Program-made: the position numbers and the translations under genes
Assembly (NCBI GenBank): GCA_900554315.1
Contig: USGP01000031.1
Location: 1-13,242, forward strand
Length of the DNA: 13,242 nt
From: an uncultured Mycoplasmatota bacterium
GTDB taxonomy: Bacteria; Bacillota_I; Bacilli_A; RF39; UBA660
Direction of reading: 5' to 3'
Shown here: one piece after another, positions 1 through 5,972 of the stretch
How positions within the stretch are numbered: the stretch's first letter is position 1
How the letters are laid out: each line of letters begins with the position of its first letter
The notes under the pieces: generated by a model
Database searches by the model: none
The model's input: the letters and a program-made list of their open reading frames with translations, nothing else
Told to the model about the DNA's origin: nothing

Positions 1-423
1 GTACTAGGAATAGTAACTGTAGACATATTGGTACTGTATATTATAAAGAAATATAAAAATGTATTAAAAAAGATGAATAAATATTTTATTATTATCTTAC
101 TATTAACTTTTCTTTGGTTTTTTCTAACGAAAAGTTTAATTATTACAACCTATATAATACCTATACTATGTATAATTATATTTTTATTTAATAGCATTAC
201 AATGCTAGTATTAAAAGATTCATATATCAGTCGTTTTCTAGGACAACTATTACTAGATTGTGTAATAGGATTAATTCCAGGGTTATTGATAATACTTCAT
301 TTAACAACAACAAATATTTTATCTTATATCTGTTTATTATTAGATGTATTAGTATTATTAGGGTTAATTATTTTTTGCCATGATAGAGTAATAGAAGAGT
401 TAACAAAAAGATTTAATATATAA
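1..423 (+). CDS. C-terminal part of a multi-spanning membrane protein (5' truncated by window edge)
   Basis: The frame is open from base 1, so the TTG at 28 is probably internal and the true start lies outside the window. The visible 140 residues are very hydrophobic: the end of one membrane segment, a Lys-rich loop (KKYKNVLKKMNK), two more segments, a short loop (KDSYISRFLGQ), two last segments and a cytoplasmic-looking tail (CHDRVIEELTKRFNI). I do not recognise a catalytic motif. Its TAA shares a base with an upstream in-frame ATG of the next gene, so the two are almost certainly co-transcribed. From memory, DUF6320-type membrane proteins often precede alpha/beta hydrolases in Bacillota, and this could be such a C-terminus. 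That identification is a guess without the N-terminus. Confidence 0.7.
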   Translation, partial: VLGIVTVDILVLYIIKKYKNVLKKMNKYFIIILLLTFLWFFLTKSLIITTYIIPILCIIIFLFNSITMLVLKDSYISRFLGQLLLDCVIGLIPGLLIILHLTTTNILSYICLLLDVLVLLGLIIFCHDRVIEELTKRFNI

Positions 424-434
424 TGGAGGAAAGA

Positions 435-1313
435 ATGAGTTTAATAAATAAAATAATATTTAAAATTTATGACAACCAATTAAAAAGTGTAGAAAAAAGG
501 CAAAAAGACTTAATATGGGATAAAGACGTACAAATAGAAGAAAATATACCATATCGAAAAACAAAAGATGTTCTAGACACCTATGATTATATTTTTACAG
601 AAAACAATACCGAAAATAGACCAATGATTATTAATATTCATGGAGGCGCTTTTGCTGGTGGAGATAAGAGTTGTAATAAATATTATGCAGCTTATCTTGC
701 TAAAAATGGATACACAGTTACAACCATAAATTATCATTATTTACCAGAAGCTAATTTAAAAAAGCAAGTTCAAGACTGTATGCTTGCAATTAATGAAATA
801 ACAAAAAAATATAATAGACAAGAAATTTTTTTAACAGGAGATTCTTCAGGTTCTGATTTAGTATTGCTAATTAGTTTACTTTGGAAAAATGAAAAAATGC
901 AAAGAGCCTATGAAGTAGAAGTCCCAAAAGTAAAAATAAAAGCTTTAGGATTAACAGGAACACAAGCATCAATCGATATGTTCCCACCAATGATGAAAGC
1001 ATTTAATAAAGAAAATCGAAGAATGCTTTTAAACAACTGCAAAGAAATAGAAAATTATGTAGATATAAAGAAATTATGGAATAAAGACATGCCACCAATA
1101 TATATTATGAGTGCTGAAGAAGATGTAAATTATATGAATTGCAAAGAGTTTGATTCTTGGTTAACAAAAATAAATCACCCACATAGTAGTTATTATTGCA
1201 AAAAGAAAGAAGAAGGGAAATTATATCATTGCTTTAATGTAGTAAGACCAGATTTAAATTGTAGTAAAAAAATGAATAACTCTATGTTAGAGTATTTTAA
1301 GGAAGTGAATTAA
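435..1313 (+). CDS. alpha/beta hydrolase, HSL-type esterase/lipase
   Basis: A cytosolic serine hydrolase predicted to cleave carboxyl esters or similar acyl substrates; the substrate is unknown. Counting from the ATG at 435, the oxyanion-hole motif HGGAFAGG is at residues 69-76 and the nucleophile elbow GDSSG at 135-139 with Ser137. The acid is probably Asp230 (SAEEDVN) and the base His265 (LYHCFN). The 292-residue length suits the hormone-sensitive lipase/bacterial family IV fold. An in-frame ATG at 423 overlaps the upstream stop, but GGAGG at 425-429 lies five bases before ATG 435, so I chose 435. No signal peptide is visible. The gene sits between a membrane protein and a glycosyltransferase, with its stop directly next to the next ATG. 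Envelope or polysaccharide deacylation is possible but only inferred. Confidence 0.85.
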   Translation: MSLINKIIFKIYDNQLKSVEKRQKDLIWDKDVQIEENIPYRKTKDVLDTYDYIFTENNTENRPMIINIHGGAFAGGDKSCNKYYAAYLAKNGYTVTTINYHYLPEANLKKQVQDCMLAINEITKKYNRQEIFLTGDSSGSDLVLLISLLWKNEKMQRAYEVEVPKVKIKALGLTGTQASIDMFPPMMKAFNKENRRMLLNNCKEIENYVDIKKLWNKDMPPIYIMSAEEDVNYMNCKEFDSWLTKINHPHSSYYCKKKEEGKLYHCFNVVRPDLNCSKKMNNSMLEYFKEVN

Positions 1314-2306
1314 ATGCCAAAAGTAAGTGTTATTGTTCCAGTTTATAATATGGAAACCGAAGTAAGGGATTGTTTAGATTCATTAGTGGCTCAAACAGAA
1401 AAAGAAATAGAAATAATTGCAATTGATGATAACTCTACTGATCAAAGTTTGGAAGTATTAAAGGAATATGCTAGAAAATATTCAAATATAAAAGTGTATC
1501 ACAATCCAGAAAATGTTGGACAAAGTGAAACACGTAATAGGGGAATTGAAGTAGCCGGAGGAGATTACATTGCTTTCCTAGATAGTGATGATTATGTAAA
1601 TCCAGGTATGTATAAAGAGTTATATGAGGTAGCAGAAAAATATAATTTTCCAGAATTAATCACAACAGGACTAAGCTTTGTAAAAGGAAGAGAATTTCTA
1701 GGAAAAGATTTAAGTTATTTTTCAAAAGGAATTCCAGAGGTAATTCATCCAGCACAAGACAAAGATGCTATTTTTAATCAAAGTCCATCACCATGTAACA
1801 AGTTATTTAGAAAAGATACTATAAAAAATTATAAGTTTTTAAAAGGTCGTATGTGGGAAGATATTGCATTTTGTACGACTAAGTTTTTAGAAGCAGAGAC
1901 TGTGGTAGATGTAAATACTTCAAATTACTTCTATAGAAGAGATTTAAGTAGTGGTGTCTCAGCAAGAAACTACCACGATAATGATAGTATTGATGATATT
2001 TTTGCTGTAGCGGATGAAATAGAAAATGAATTAAAAAGAGTAGGTAAGTATGAGACCTTTGAAAGCCAAATTAGGACCTTACAACTTGCGATTTGTTTAC
2101 AAAGAGTAGATGAAGTAAAAGAATGGGATTCCTCATCTGAGAGAAAAGAAGAAGTGATAAATCATATTTTTTCTACAATGCAAGAAAAGTATGGAACATT
2201 AGAAGGAACAGATAATATTGCAATACAGTGTAAAGCAGGGTTTAGAGTAGTGGATGAATATAGAGCATTTACAGAAAGAGAAGCGACTAAAGGTGCCAGA
2301 AAATAA
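1314..2306 (+). CDS. glycosyltransferase family 2 (GT-A fold)
   Basis: An inverting nucleotide-sugar glycosyltransferase that probably acts at the inner face of the membrane in making a surface polysaccharide, teichoic-acid-like polymer or glycolipid. The N-terminal GT-A domain begins KVSVIVPVYN (3-12), continues with IDDNSTD (37-43) and VGQSETRNRG (68-77), and carries the metal-binding DSDD at 90-93. A second conserved patch, PCNKLFRKD (160-168) followed by MWEDIAF (180-186), supplies the probable acceptor-site acidic pair Glu182/Asp183. Residues after about 225 form a helical tail of unknown role. No membrane segment is seen. The ATG follows the hydrolase TAA without a gap, and GGAAG is visible about 10 bases upstream. 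The 3' end overlaps the Sir2 gene. Donor and acceptor cannot be read from sequence. Confidence 0.9.
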   Translation: MPKVSVIVPVYNMETEVRDCLDSLVAQTEKEIEIIAIDDNSTDQSLEVLKEYARKYSNIKVYHNPENVGQSETRNRGIEVAGGDYIAFLDSDDYVNPGMYKELYEVAEKYNFPELITTGLSFVKGREFLGKDLSYFSKGIPEVIHPAQDKDAIFNQSPSPCNKLFRKDTIKNYKFLKGRMWEDIAFCTTKFLEAETVVDVNTSNYFYRRDLSSGVSARNYHDNDSIDDIFAVADEIENELKRVGKYETFESQIRTLQLAICLQRVDEVKEWDSSSERKEEVINHIFSTMQEKYGTLEGTDNIAIQCKAGFRVVDEYRAFTEREATKGARK

Positions 2307-3033
2307 AATACAACAACTAGCAAGCATAATAAAGACTTCTAAAAGTACTGTTTTCTTTGGTGGAGCAGGAGTATCAACAGAAAGTGGATTAAAAGATTTT
2401 AGAAGTAAAGATGGACTCTATTATGAAAAATATAAATATCCACCAGAAGAAATATTATCCCATCACTTCTTTATAGAGCACCCAGAAGAATTTTATAAAT
2501 TTTATAAAGAAAAATTAAATAGTTTAGCCTATAAACCTAATATTACTCACCAAGTACTAAGTAAATTAGAACAAATGAATTTATTAAAAGGAATTATTAC
2601 TCAAAATATAGATGGATTCCATCAAATGGCAGGCTCTAAAAATGTAGTGGAGTTACATGGTTCAATATTAAGAAATCACTGTGTAAAATGTCATAAATTT
2701 TACGAAGCAAAAAAAGTCTTTAATAGTAATGATATTCCTAGATGTGAATGTGGCGGTATGATAAAGCCTGATGTTGTATTGTATGAGGAACCCTTAAATG
2801 AAAAAGATATAGAAAAAGCCATCCATTTAATTTCTAACGCTGAGGTTTTGATAATTGGAGGAACCTCTCTAAATGTATATCCAGCAGCAGGATTAATTCA
2901 CTATTTTAAAGGAAAGCACTTAGTATTAATTAATAAAGAAAAAACACCTCTAGATAATATATGTGAAATAACAATTTATGATAGTATTGGTAAAGTAATG
3001 CAAGGCGTTATGGACATAATAAAAAGAAGATAG
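2293..3033 (+). CDS. NAD-dependent protein deacylase, Sir2 family
   Basis: A sirtuin that removes acyl groups from lysine using NAD, releasing nicotinamide and O-acyl-ADP-ribose. Counting from the GTG at 2293 (246 residues): the NAD-binding GAGVSTESG lies at 24-32, followed by DFRS (35-38); TQNID is at 103-107 and the catalytic His122 is in ELHG. A structural zinc site is formed by Cys130 and Cys133 (CVKC) and Cys151 and Cys153 (CEC). GTSLNVYPAA (190-199) closes the Rossmann fold. An ATG at 2254 would add 13 residues and lengthen the overlap with the glycosyltransferase to 53 bases. I prefer GTG because MPENKIQQLA matches the usual start of bacterial CobB-type sirtuins and a purine-rich AAAGAGAAG lies upstream; the start remains uncertain. 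The gene ends within the stem of a terminator. Confidence 0.9.
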   Translation: MPENKIQQLASIIKTSKSTVFFGGAGVSTESGLKDFRSKDGLYYEKYKYPPEEILSHHFFIEHPEEFYKFYKEKLNSLAYKPNITHQVLSKLEQMNLLKGIITQNIDGFHQMAGSKNVVELHGSILRNHCVKCHKFYEAKKVFNSNDIPRCECGGMIKPDVVLYEEPLNEKDIEKAIHLISNAEVLIIGGTSLNVYPAAGLIHYFKGKHLVLINKEKTPLDNICEITIYDSIGKVMQGVMDIIKRR

Positions 3034-3057
3034 CAAAACTATCTTCTTATTTGTTTT
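3024..3057. terminator. bidirectional intrinsic terminator between convergent genes
   Basis: AAGAAGATAG (3024-3033) pairs perfectly with CTATCTTCTT (3039-3048) around the five-base loop CAAAA. A T-rich tail (ATTTGTTTT) follows on the + strand and an A-run precedes it, giving U-rich RNA on the - strand. The last three pairs at the loop end consist of the two facing TAG stop codons: the Sir2 stop at 3031-3033 and the - strand gene stop at 3039-3041. Confidence 0.85.
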
Positions 3058-3647
3058 GGCAAACCATAAATATCTTTTCTTTTTTCTGAATGATAATCAT
3101 AATATTGTTGAATGGAACTAGGTAAAAATTCCATCTTATTATGTATAATTTCGTTAGCCACTTGATTATATTTTTCAACATCATCTAGATATTTTAATTC
3201 TTCTTGTTTAAGAACTTCATCATCAACACCTGGAATCTGCCCAACTTGATAATATGCTTCATCTGCATCAACAGGAGCACCAGGTAAGTTTAAAACTCTA
3301 GCATACATTGGAGGACAACTTGGTAAATGATATTCTTCTTCAATAGAAATAACTGGCAAATCCCAATAGTTTTCTTCTTTATATTGAGAAAATAAAGGAA
3401 CTTCTTTTGAAATACCATACAAAATAGAATTTGTTGGGAATTCGTTTTTCTGAGAGTTAGAAGTACGAATTTCAACACTGCCTATTCTAGGGATCGCTTC
3501 TACAGAAAAAACAACACCGGAATTAGGATCAAACATCAAACGTTGAAATCCTTGATTTTCTCCTCCTTTAAACACAGTTTTGCAACCAACACTTTTTAAT
3601 AATTGTTCATATTCTATAACACGTGCTAGTTTTTGTTCATTATTCAT
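3039..3647 (-). CDS. hypothetical protein, 202 residues, not recognised
   Basis: This is the only convincing - strand gene. The 202-residue protein is soluble, with no signal peptide or membrane segment. The N-terminal half is mixed (KLARVIEYEQLLKSVGC, then a stretch that looks like beta strands including VVFSVEAIPRIGSVEIRTS). A Pro-rich centre follows (HLPSCPPMYARVLNLPGAPV), then an acidic helical part (VDDEVLKQEELKYLDDVEKY) and a basic C-terminus (SEKRKDIYGLPKQIRR). I recognise no family or catalytic motif. The start is supported by AGGGAGG (3660-3666 on the complement), about a dozen bases upstream. Its promoter overlaps the divergent promoter of the structured RNA at 3691, and its stop lies in the stem of the shared terminator. 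Two short reading frames overlapping it look like shadows. Confidence 0.8.
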   Translation of the reverse strand: MNNEQKLARVIEYEQLLKSVGCKTVFKGGENQGFQRLMFDPNSGVVFSVEAIPRIGSVEIRTSNSQKNEFPTNSILYGISKEVPLFSQYKEENYWDLPVISIEEEYHLPSCPPMYARVLNLPGAPVDADEAYYQVGQIPGVDDEVLKQEELKYLDDVEKYNQVANEIIHNKMEFLPSSIQQYYDYHSEKRKDIYGLPKQIRR

Positions 3648-3675
3648 ATAATTATTAACCTCCCTAAGCCCTTAT

Positions 3676-3703
3676 AGTATATCACAAAAATTGACAAAGA
3701 CAA
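3676..3703 (-). promoter_or_regulatory. promoter of the - strand gene, overlapping the divergent promoter
   Basis: Read on the complement, TTGTCT (3698-3703) lies 16 bases before TATACT (3676-3681), with an extended TG one base upstream of the -10. The +-strand -35 box (3691-3696) lies inside this promoter's spacer, so the two polymerases would compete or be jointly controlled. Confidence 0.55.
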
Positions 3704-3719
3704 TATAATATGTTATAAT
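3691..3719 (+). promoter_or_regulatory. consensus sigma-A promoter for the structured RNA
   Basis: TTGACA (3691-3696), a 17-base spacer and TATAAT (3714-3719) match the consensus exactly, with an extended TG at 3711-3712. The start would fall near 3726. It is the strongest promoter I see in the window, unusual in front of such a short transcription unit. Confidence 0.9.
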
Positions 3720-3725
3720 TTAGAA

Positions 3726-3836
3726 CGCAAGCGAGGAGGTATAGTATTTAATACGAGCTACCTCGGGTAATCAAGCCTACACGAGTGATAAAAAGCACGG
3801 AGTCGCTTATAAGAAAGCAATTTCTGTGCTTTTTTC
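3726..3836 (+). ncRNA. structured RNA or attenuated leader of about 110 nt, family not recognised
   Basis: Transcription from the consensus promoter would give a short GC-richer RNA ending at an intrinsic terminator. Visible pairings are: AAGCGA (3729-3734) with TCGCTT (3803-3808), closing most of the RNA; GAGGTA (3736-3741) with TACCTC (3759-3764), or alternatively CGAGG (3732-3736) with CCTCG (3761-3765); and GTAT (3739-3742) with ATAC (3751-3754). TCGCTT lies inside the terminator's large loop, so the closing helix competes with the inner hairpin or forms a pseudoknot. An SD-like GGAGG (3735-3739) is sequestered against an anti-SD-like CTACCTC. It does not match the hallmarks I know of SRP RNA, 6S RNA, T-box, TPP, FMN, lysine, purine or ykkC RNAs. 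It may be a cis-acting attenuator for the gene at 3872 or an independent small RNA. Confidence 0.65.
3791..3836 (+). terminator. intrinsic terminator of the structured RNA
   Basis: AAAAGCACGGA (3791-3801) pairs with TCTGTGCTTTT (3823-3833) with one G-T wobble, followed by a T run to 3835. The 21-base loop contains a nested hairpin, GCTT (3805-3808) with AAGC (3815-3818). The downstream start codon is only 36 bases away. Confidence 0.85.
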
Positions 3837-3871
3837 TTTGGTGAAGCATAGAATAGAAAAGAGGCGAAAAC

Positions 3872-4453
3872 ATGAAAAAGAAAAAACAAACAGAACTCCT
3901 AACATTAGATACTTCTATTCATAGACTAAATCATTGCCCTTGGCTTTATGATAGATTACACGAAATATATTGGTCTGGCAGAATTTATGGTTTTGATCAA
4001 TATGACTTAACAGATTATCAAAAACAAGATTTAGATATTTTATATTTATTAGAAGAATTAGGCTTTTCTTTAAACGAAACAGGGACTTTTTTATATAAGG
4101 AAATGATTGCTGAAGCAATCAATAAATTATCAACGGCAACAGATAGAGAAAGTAAAGAAATAATATATCAACAGATGTACCAACCATTCTCTCAGTTTTA
4201 TGTAGATGTTGCAAGAAATAATTTAGATATGGGAATCAAGACCTATCATTCATTTGTAAGTTTGGCATATAGACATAGAGAAAAAGACTGTATAAATAGA
4301 CGATTAGCAAGAGAAATGAAATTGAATATACAAGAAGAAAATTATGCTCACCAAGCCTATAAAATTGCCAATTATTATATTAGAACAAAACAAAATCAAG
4401 AAACCATTTTAATACCAGAAACAACGGAAAAACAAAGAACAATAAAATACTGA
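3872..4453 (+). CDS. possible Spo0A C-terminal-like DNA-binding protein lacking a receiver domain
   Basis: The 193-residue soluble protein has a Lys-rich N-terminus and no membrane segment. Residues about 58-145 follow the pattern of the Spo0A effector domain: LLEELGFSLNETGTFLYKEMI (59-79) parallels its LL-x-ELG...G...L-x-E-x-I helix pair, and MYQPFSQFY (102-110) plus the helix before LAYRHRE (131-137) parallel its YP-x-I-A-x-x-Y and recognition-helix region. I made this match by eye from memory and it is tentative. There is no phosphoacceptor receiver domain, so any control would not be by phosphorelay. The start has GAGGCG at 3861-3866. No good promoter lies between the terminator and the ATG (only a poor TAGAAT at 3849-3854), so expression may depend on readthrough from 3691. 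The TGA stop lies in the next terminator stem. Confidence 0.75.
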   Translation: MKKKKQTELLTLDTSIHRLNHCPWLYDRLHEIYWSGRIYGFDQYDLTDYQKQDLDILYLLEELGFSLNETGTFLYKEMIAEAINKLSTATDRESKEIIYQQMYQPFSQFYVDVARNNLDMGIKTYHSFVSLAYRHREKDCINRRLAREMKLNIQEENYAHQAYKIANYYIRTKQNQETILIPETTEKQRTIKY

Positions 4454-4471
4454 GTATTCAGTATTTTTTTT
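4444..4471 (+). terminator. intrinsic terminator after the Spo0A-like gene
   Basis: AAAATACTGA (4444-4453) pairs perfectly with TCAGTATTTT (4458-4467) around the loop GTAT, and T residues run to 4471. The gene's TGA stop (4451-4453) is the loop-proximal end of the stem. Confidence 0.85.
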
Positions 4472-4472
4472 A

Positions 4473-4481
4473 TGATATAAT
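4473..4481 (+). promoter_or_regulatory. extended -10 promoter TGATATAAT
   Basis: TGATATAAT begins one base after the preceding terminator's T run. No -35 resembling TTGACA is present at the right distance, which is usual for extended -10 promoters. Transcription would start near 4488, just before the GGAGGA ribosome site. Confidence 0.6.
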
Positions 4482-4511
4482 ATAGGCAAATATAGGAAAG
4501 GTTGGAGGAAA

Positions 4512-4967
4512 ATGGAAGGTCTTTATAATGAAATGTTACATATAGAGCCCGAAGATGATAAACAGATAAAAAGTATCATAAAAAATATTACTTTAGGTGA
4601 AAGAGAAGATATCATGGAACTCTCCCAAGACCTAGGAATGTTTTCTAACTTTTTAATTACAGAAATAAAATCTAAACTAGATGAATATGGAATTGATAAT
4701 ACTTTAATAGATTTAGATGATGTAATAGGAATTACACATACTATTATAATTGCAGAATATTCAACACCAAGTGATAAAAAAATTTTAGTAGATCCTTCCT
4801 ATATACAAGTAAGAACAGCAACCATACCAGAATTCGAGGAATTAGAAAAAGATGGGATAACAGAAATAAATGATACAAGTTGGAATACTTATTTAACAAG
4901 TATATCAAGCACTCATAAGAATAGAAATTTAGGAGAATTATTAATAGCTCAAAAGAAAGGAAAATAA
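4512..4967 (+). CDS. hypothetical protein resembling a transglutaminase-like/cysteine-peptidase fold, probably without catalytic Cys
   Basis: A 151-residue soluble protein with no cysteine at all. The layout LSQDLGMFSNFLITEIKSKL (37-56), ITHTIIIAEY (74-83) and KILVDPSYIQ (90-99) recalls transglutaminase-like or NAT-like proteins, where a Cys begins the first helix and is followed by a His strand and an Asp-Pro strand. His76 and Asp94 fit the last two positions. The expected Cys position falls near Leu41-Gly42, so if the match is right this is a pseudoenzyme or a binding protein. The assignment is by eye and weak. GGAGGA (4503-4508) supports the start. One base separates it from the GNAT gene, so the two form an operon and may share a pathway. 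Confidence 0.75.
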   Translation: MEGLYNEMLHIEPEDDKQIKSIIKNITLGEREDIMELSQDLGMFSNFLITEIKSKLDEYGIDNTLIDLDDVIGITHTIIIAEYSTPSDKKILVDPSYIQVRTATIPEFEELEKDGITEINDTSWNTYLTSISSTHKNRNLGELLIAQKKGK

Positions 4968-4968
4968 T

Positions 4969-5229
4969 ATGAAATTTGAAGAAAATAGATTAGTATATGA
5001 ACAAGATGGAGTAGAAATTGGAGAAGTAGAATTTAAAGAATTAGATAATAATCAAGTAGATATCTATCATACATATGTAGATCCAGATTATCAAGGACAA
5101 CAGATTGCTTCTAAGATGGTAGAGACAGTAATCCAAAAATTTCAAAAAGAAAATAAAGAAATCATAGCAAGTTGTAGTTATGTAGATCACTGGTTAAAAA
5201 AGCATCCAGAATATCAAAAGGAAGATTAA
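4969..5229 (+). CDS. small GNAT-family N-acetyltransferase (YjdJ/COG2388 type)
   Basis: This 86-residue protein is the minimal GNAT core, usual for the COG2388/NATD1-like group. It would transfer an acetyl group from acetyl-CoA to an unknown amine. An N-terminal beta sheet (NRLVYEQDGVEIGEVEF, residues 6-22) leads to IYHTYVDPDYQGQQIASKMV (32-51), whose QGQQIA corresponds to the acetyl-CoA pyrophosphate loop Q/R-x-x-G-x-G/A. The diagnostic ending CSYVDHWLKKHPEY (69-82) is typical of this family. It begins one base after the upstream stop with AAAGGA 8 bases before the ATG, and the terminator stem starts within its last codons. The substrate is unknown. Confidence 0.85.
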   Translation: MKFEENRLVYEQDGVEIGEVEFKELDNNQVDIYHTYVDPDYQGQQIASKMVETVIQKFQKENKEIIASCSYVDHWLKKHPEYQKED

Positions 5230-5247
5230 AAATCTTTCTTTTTTTTT
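5217..5247 (+). terminator. intrinsic terminator after the GNAT gene
   Basis: AAAGGAAGATT (5217-5227) pairs with AATCTTTCTTT (5231-5241), with one G-T wobble and an AAA loop, followed by T residues to 5247. The stem includes the gene's last codons. Confidence 0.85.
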
Positions 5248-5255
5248 AAAATAAA

Positions 5256-5285
5256 TTGACAAGCGTATGTTAATACGCATATAAT
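5256..5285 (+). promoter_or_regulatory. promoter of the NrtR-like operon
   Basis: TTGACA (5256-5261) and TATAAT (5280-5285) are perfect hexamers separated by 18 bases, one more than ideal. Transcription would start near 5292, leaving a leader of about 17 bases carrying AGAAAGGATAAGG before the ATG at 5309. Confidence 0.85.
5263..5278. promoter_or_regulatory. palindromic operator filling the -35/-10 spacer
   Basis: GCGTAT-GTTA-ATACGC is a perfect inverted repeat with six-base arms, and it occupies all but the outer bases of the promoter spacer. A dimeric repressor bound here would block RNA polymerase. The first gene downstream encodes an NrtR-type regulator with a winged-helix domain, so autoregulation is the simplest reading. 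Confidence 0.75.
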
Positions 5286-5308
5286 AAAATTGTAGAAAGG
5301 ATAAGGTT

Positions 5309-5971
5309 ATGGAAGTAAACAATGCAAAGTATAAAAATCAAGGAATTCATGTTATTGCAACAATATTTACCATTGAAAAAGGAATATTAAAAGTATTATT
5401 AATCAAACGAAAGAATGAACCATTCAAAGACTACTGGGCCTTAACTGGCGGTGCTTTGTATAATGATGAAGACTTAGAAGATGGATTAAATAGAGAAATC
5501 TATGAAAAAACAGGACTAAAAAATACAGAAGTAAAATTATCCAATGTCTTCGGGAAAAAAGATAGATCACCAGTCATGAGAATGATTGCTGTAGGATATA
5601 TTGGAATGGTAGATATTAACAAAGTAAATATTTTAAAAGACACCTTAAAAACCAGTAATGCGGCCTGGTTTTCACTTGAAGAAATACCAAAATTAGCATA
5701 TGACCATAATGAGATTATAGAAGATGCAATAAAGACATTAAAAAAATCAATTTTAACAACAGACATACTAAAAGTATTTTTTCCAAAAGGATTCACATTA
5801 CCAGAACTGCAAAAAATATATGAATGTATTTTAAACAAAAAATTAGATAGACGTAATTTCCGTAAAAAAATACTTAGTATGAATCAAATTGTTCCAACTG
5901 AAGAAGAACAAGTTTTTGAAGGAAAAAAGAAAGCAAAAATTTATAAATTTAAAGAAGAAAGTGAAAAGTAA
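5309..5971 (+). CDS. nrtR: NrtR-family Nudix-domain transcriptional regulator
   Basis: A two-domain protein of 220 residues. The Nudix domain (about 10-145) has GIHVIATIFTIE at 12-23 and a Nudix box from Gly48 to Leu70 that fits G-x5-E-x7-R-E-U-x-E-E-x-G-U except that the second Glu of the EE pair is Lys67. This suggests ligand sensing rather than hydrolysis. The C-terminal winged helix (about 155-216) carries FTLPELQKIYECIL (162-175) and LDRRNFRKKIL (179-189), typical of NrtR. In characterised bacteria NrtR proteins control NAD synthesis genes and sense ADP-ribose, while relatives control sugar catabolism; the ligand here is unknown. The gene is first in its operon, and its own promoter carries a palindrome in the spacer. 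It is followed after one base by thymidine kinase and then a NadR/Ttd14-like protein. Confidence 0.85.
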   Translation: MEVNNAKYKNQGIHVIATIFTIEKGILKVLLIKRKNEPFKDYWALTGGALYNDEDLEDGLNREIYEKTGLKNTEVKLSNVFGKKDRSPVMRMIAVGYIGMVDINKVNILKDTLKTSNAAWFSLEEIPKLAYDHNEIIEDAIKTLKKSILTTDILKVFFPKGFTLPELQKIYECILNKKLDRRNFRKKILSMNQIVPTEEEQVFEGKKKAKIYKFKEESEK

Positions 5972-5972
5972 T

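Noticed and set aside
3290..3478. Small - strand reading frame inside the - strand hypothetical gene
   Set aside because: It lies in another frame of a longer, better-supported gene, and its composition looks like a shadow.
3753..3788. Two ACGAG segments recalling mini-ykkC/guanidine-II ACGR loops
   Set aside because: The flanking bases do not form the required two short GC stems; only one weak three-pair stem is possible.
3726..3836. SRP RNA, 6S RNA, tracrRNA or T-box identity for the structured RNA
   Set aside because: It lacks the SRP GGAAG-type core, the long 6S hairpin and the T-box AGGGTGG element, and no cas9 or repeats are present.
3785..3844. A 19-codon GTG-started frame within the structured RNA and terminator
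   Set aside because: There is no ribosome site, and it is simply a read of the terminator.
4451..4453. TGA as a tryptophan codon (Mollicutes code)
   Set aside because: TGA here and at 6579-6581 ends genes exactly at a terminator or an ATGA overlap, and Trp is encoded by TGG throughout.
5889..5972. Upstream start for thymidine kinase
   Set aside because: It would add 28 Lys-rich residues from within the nrtR C-terminus; ATG 5973 gives the normal family length.
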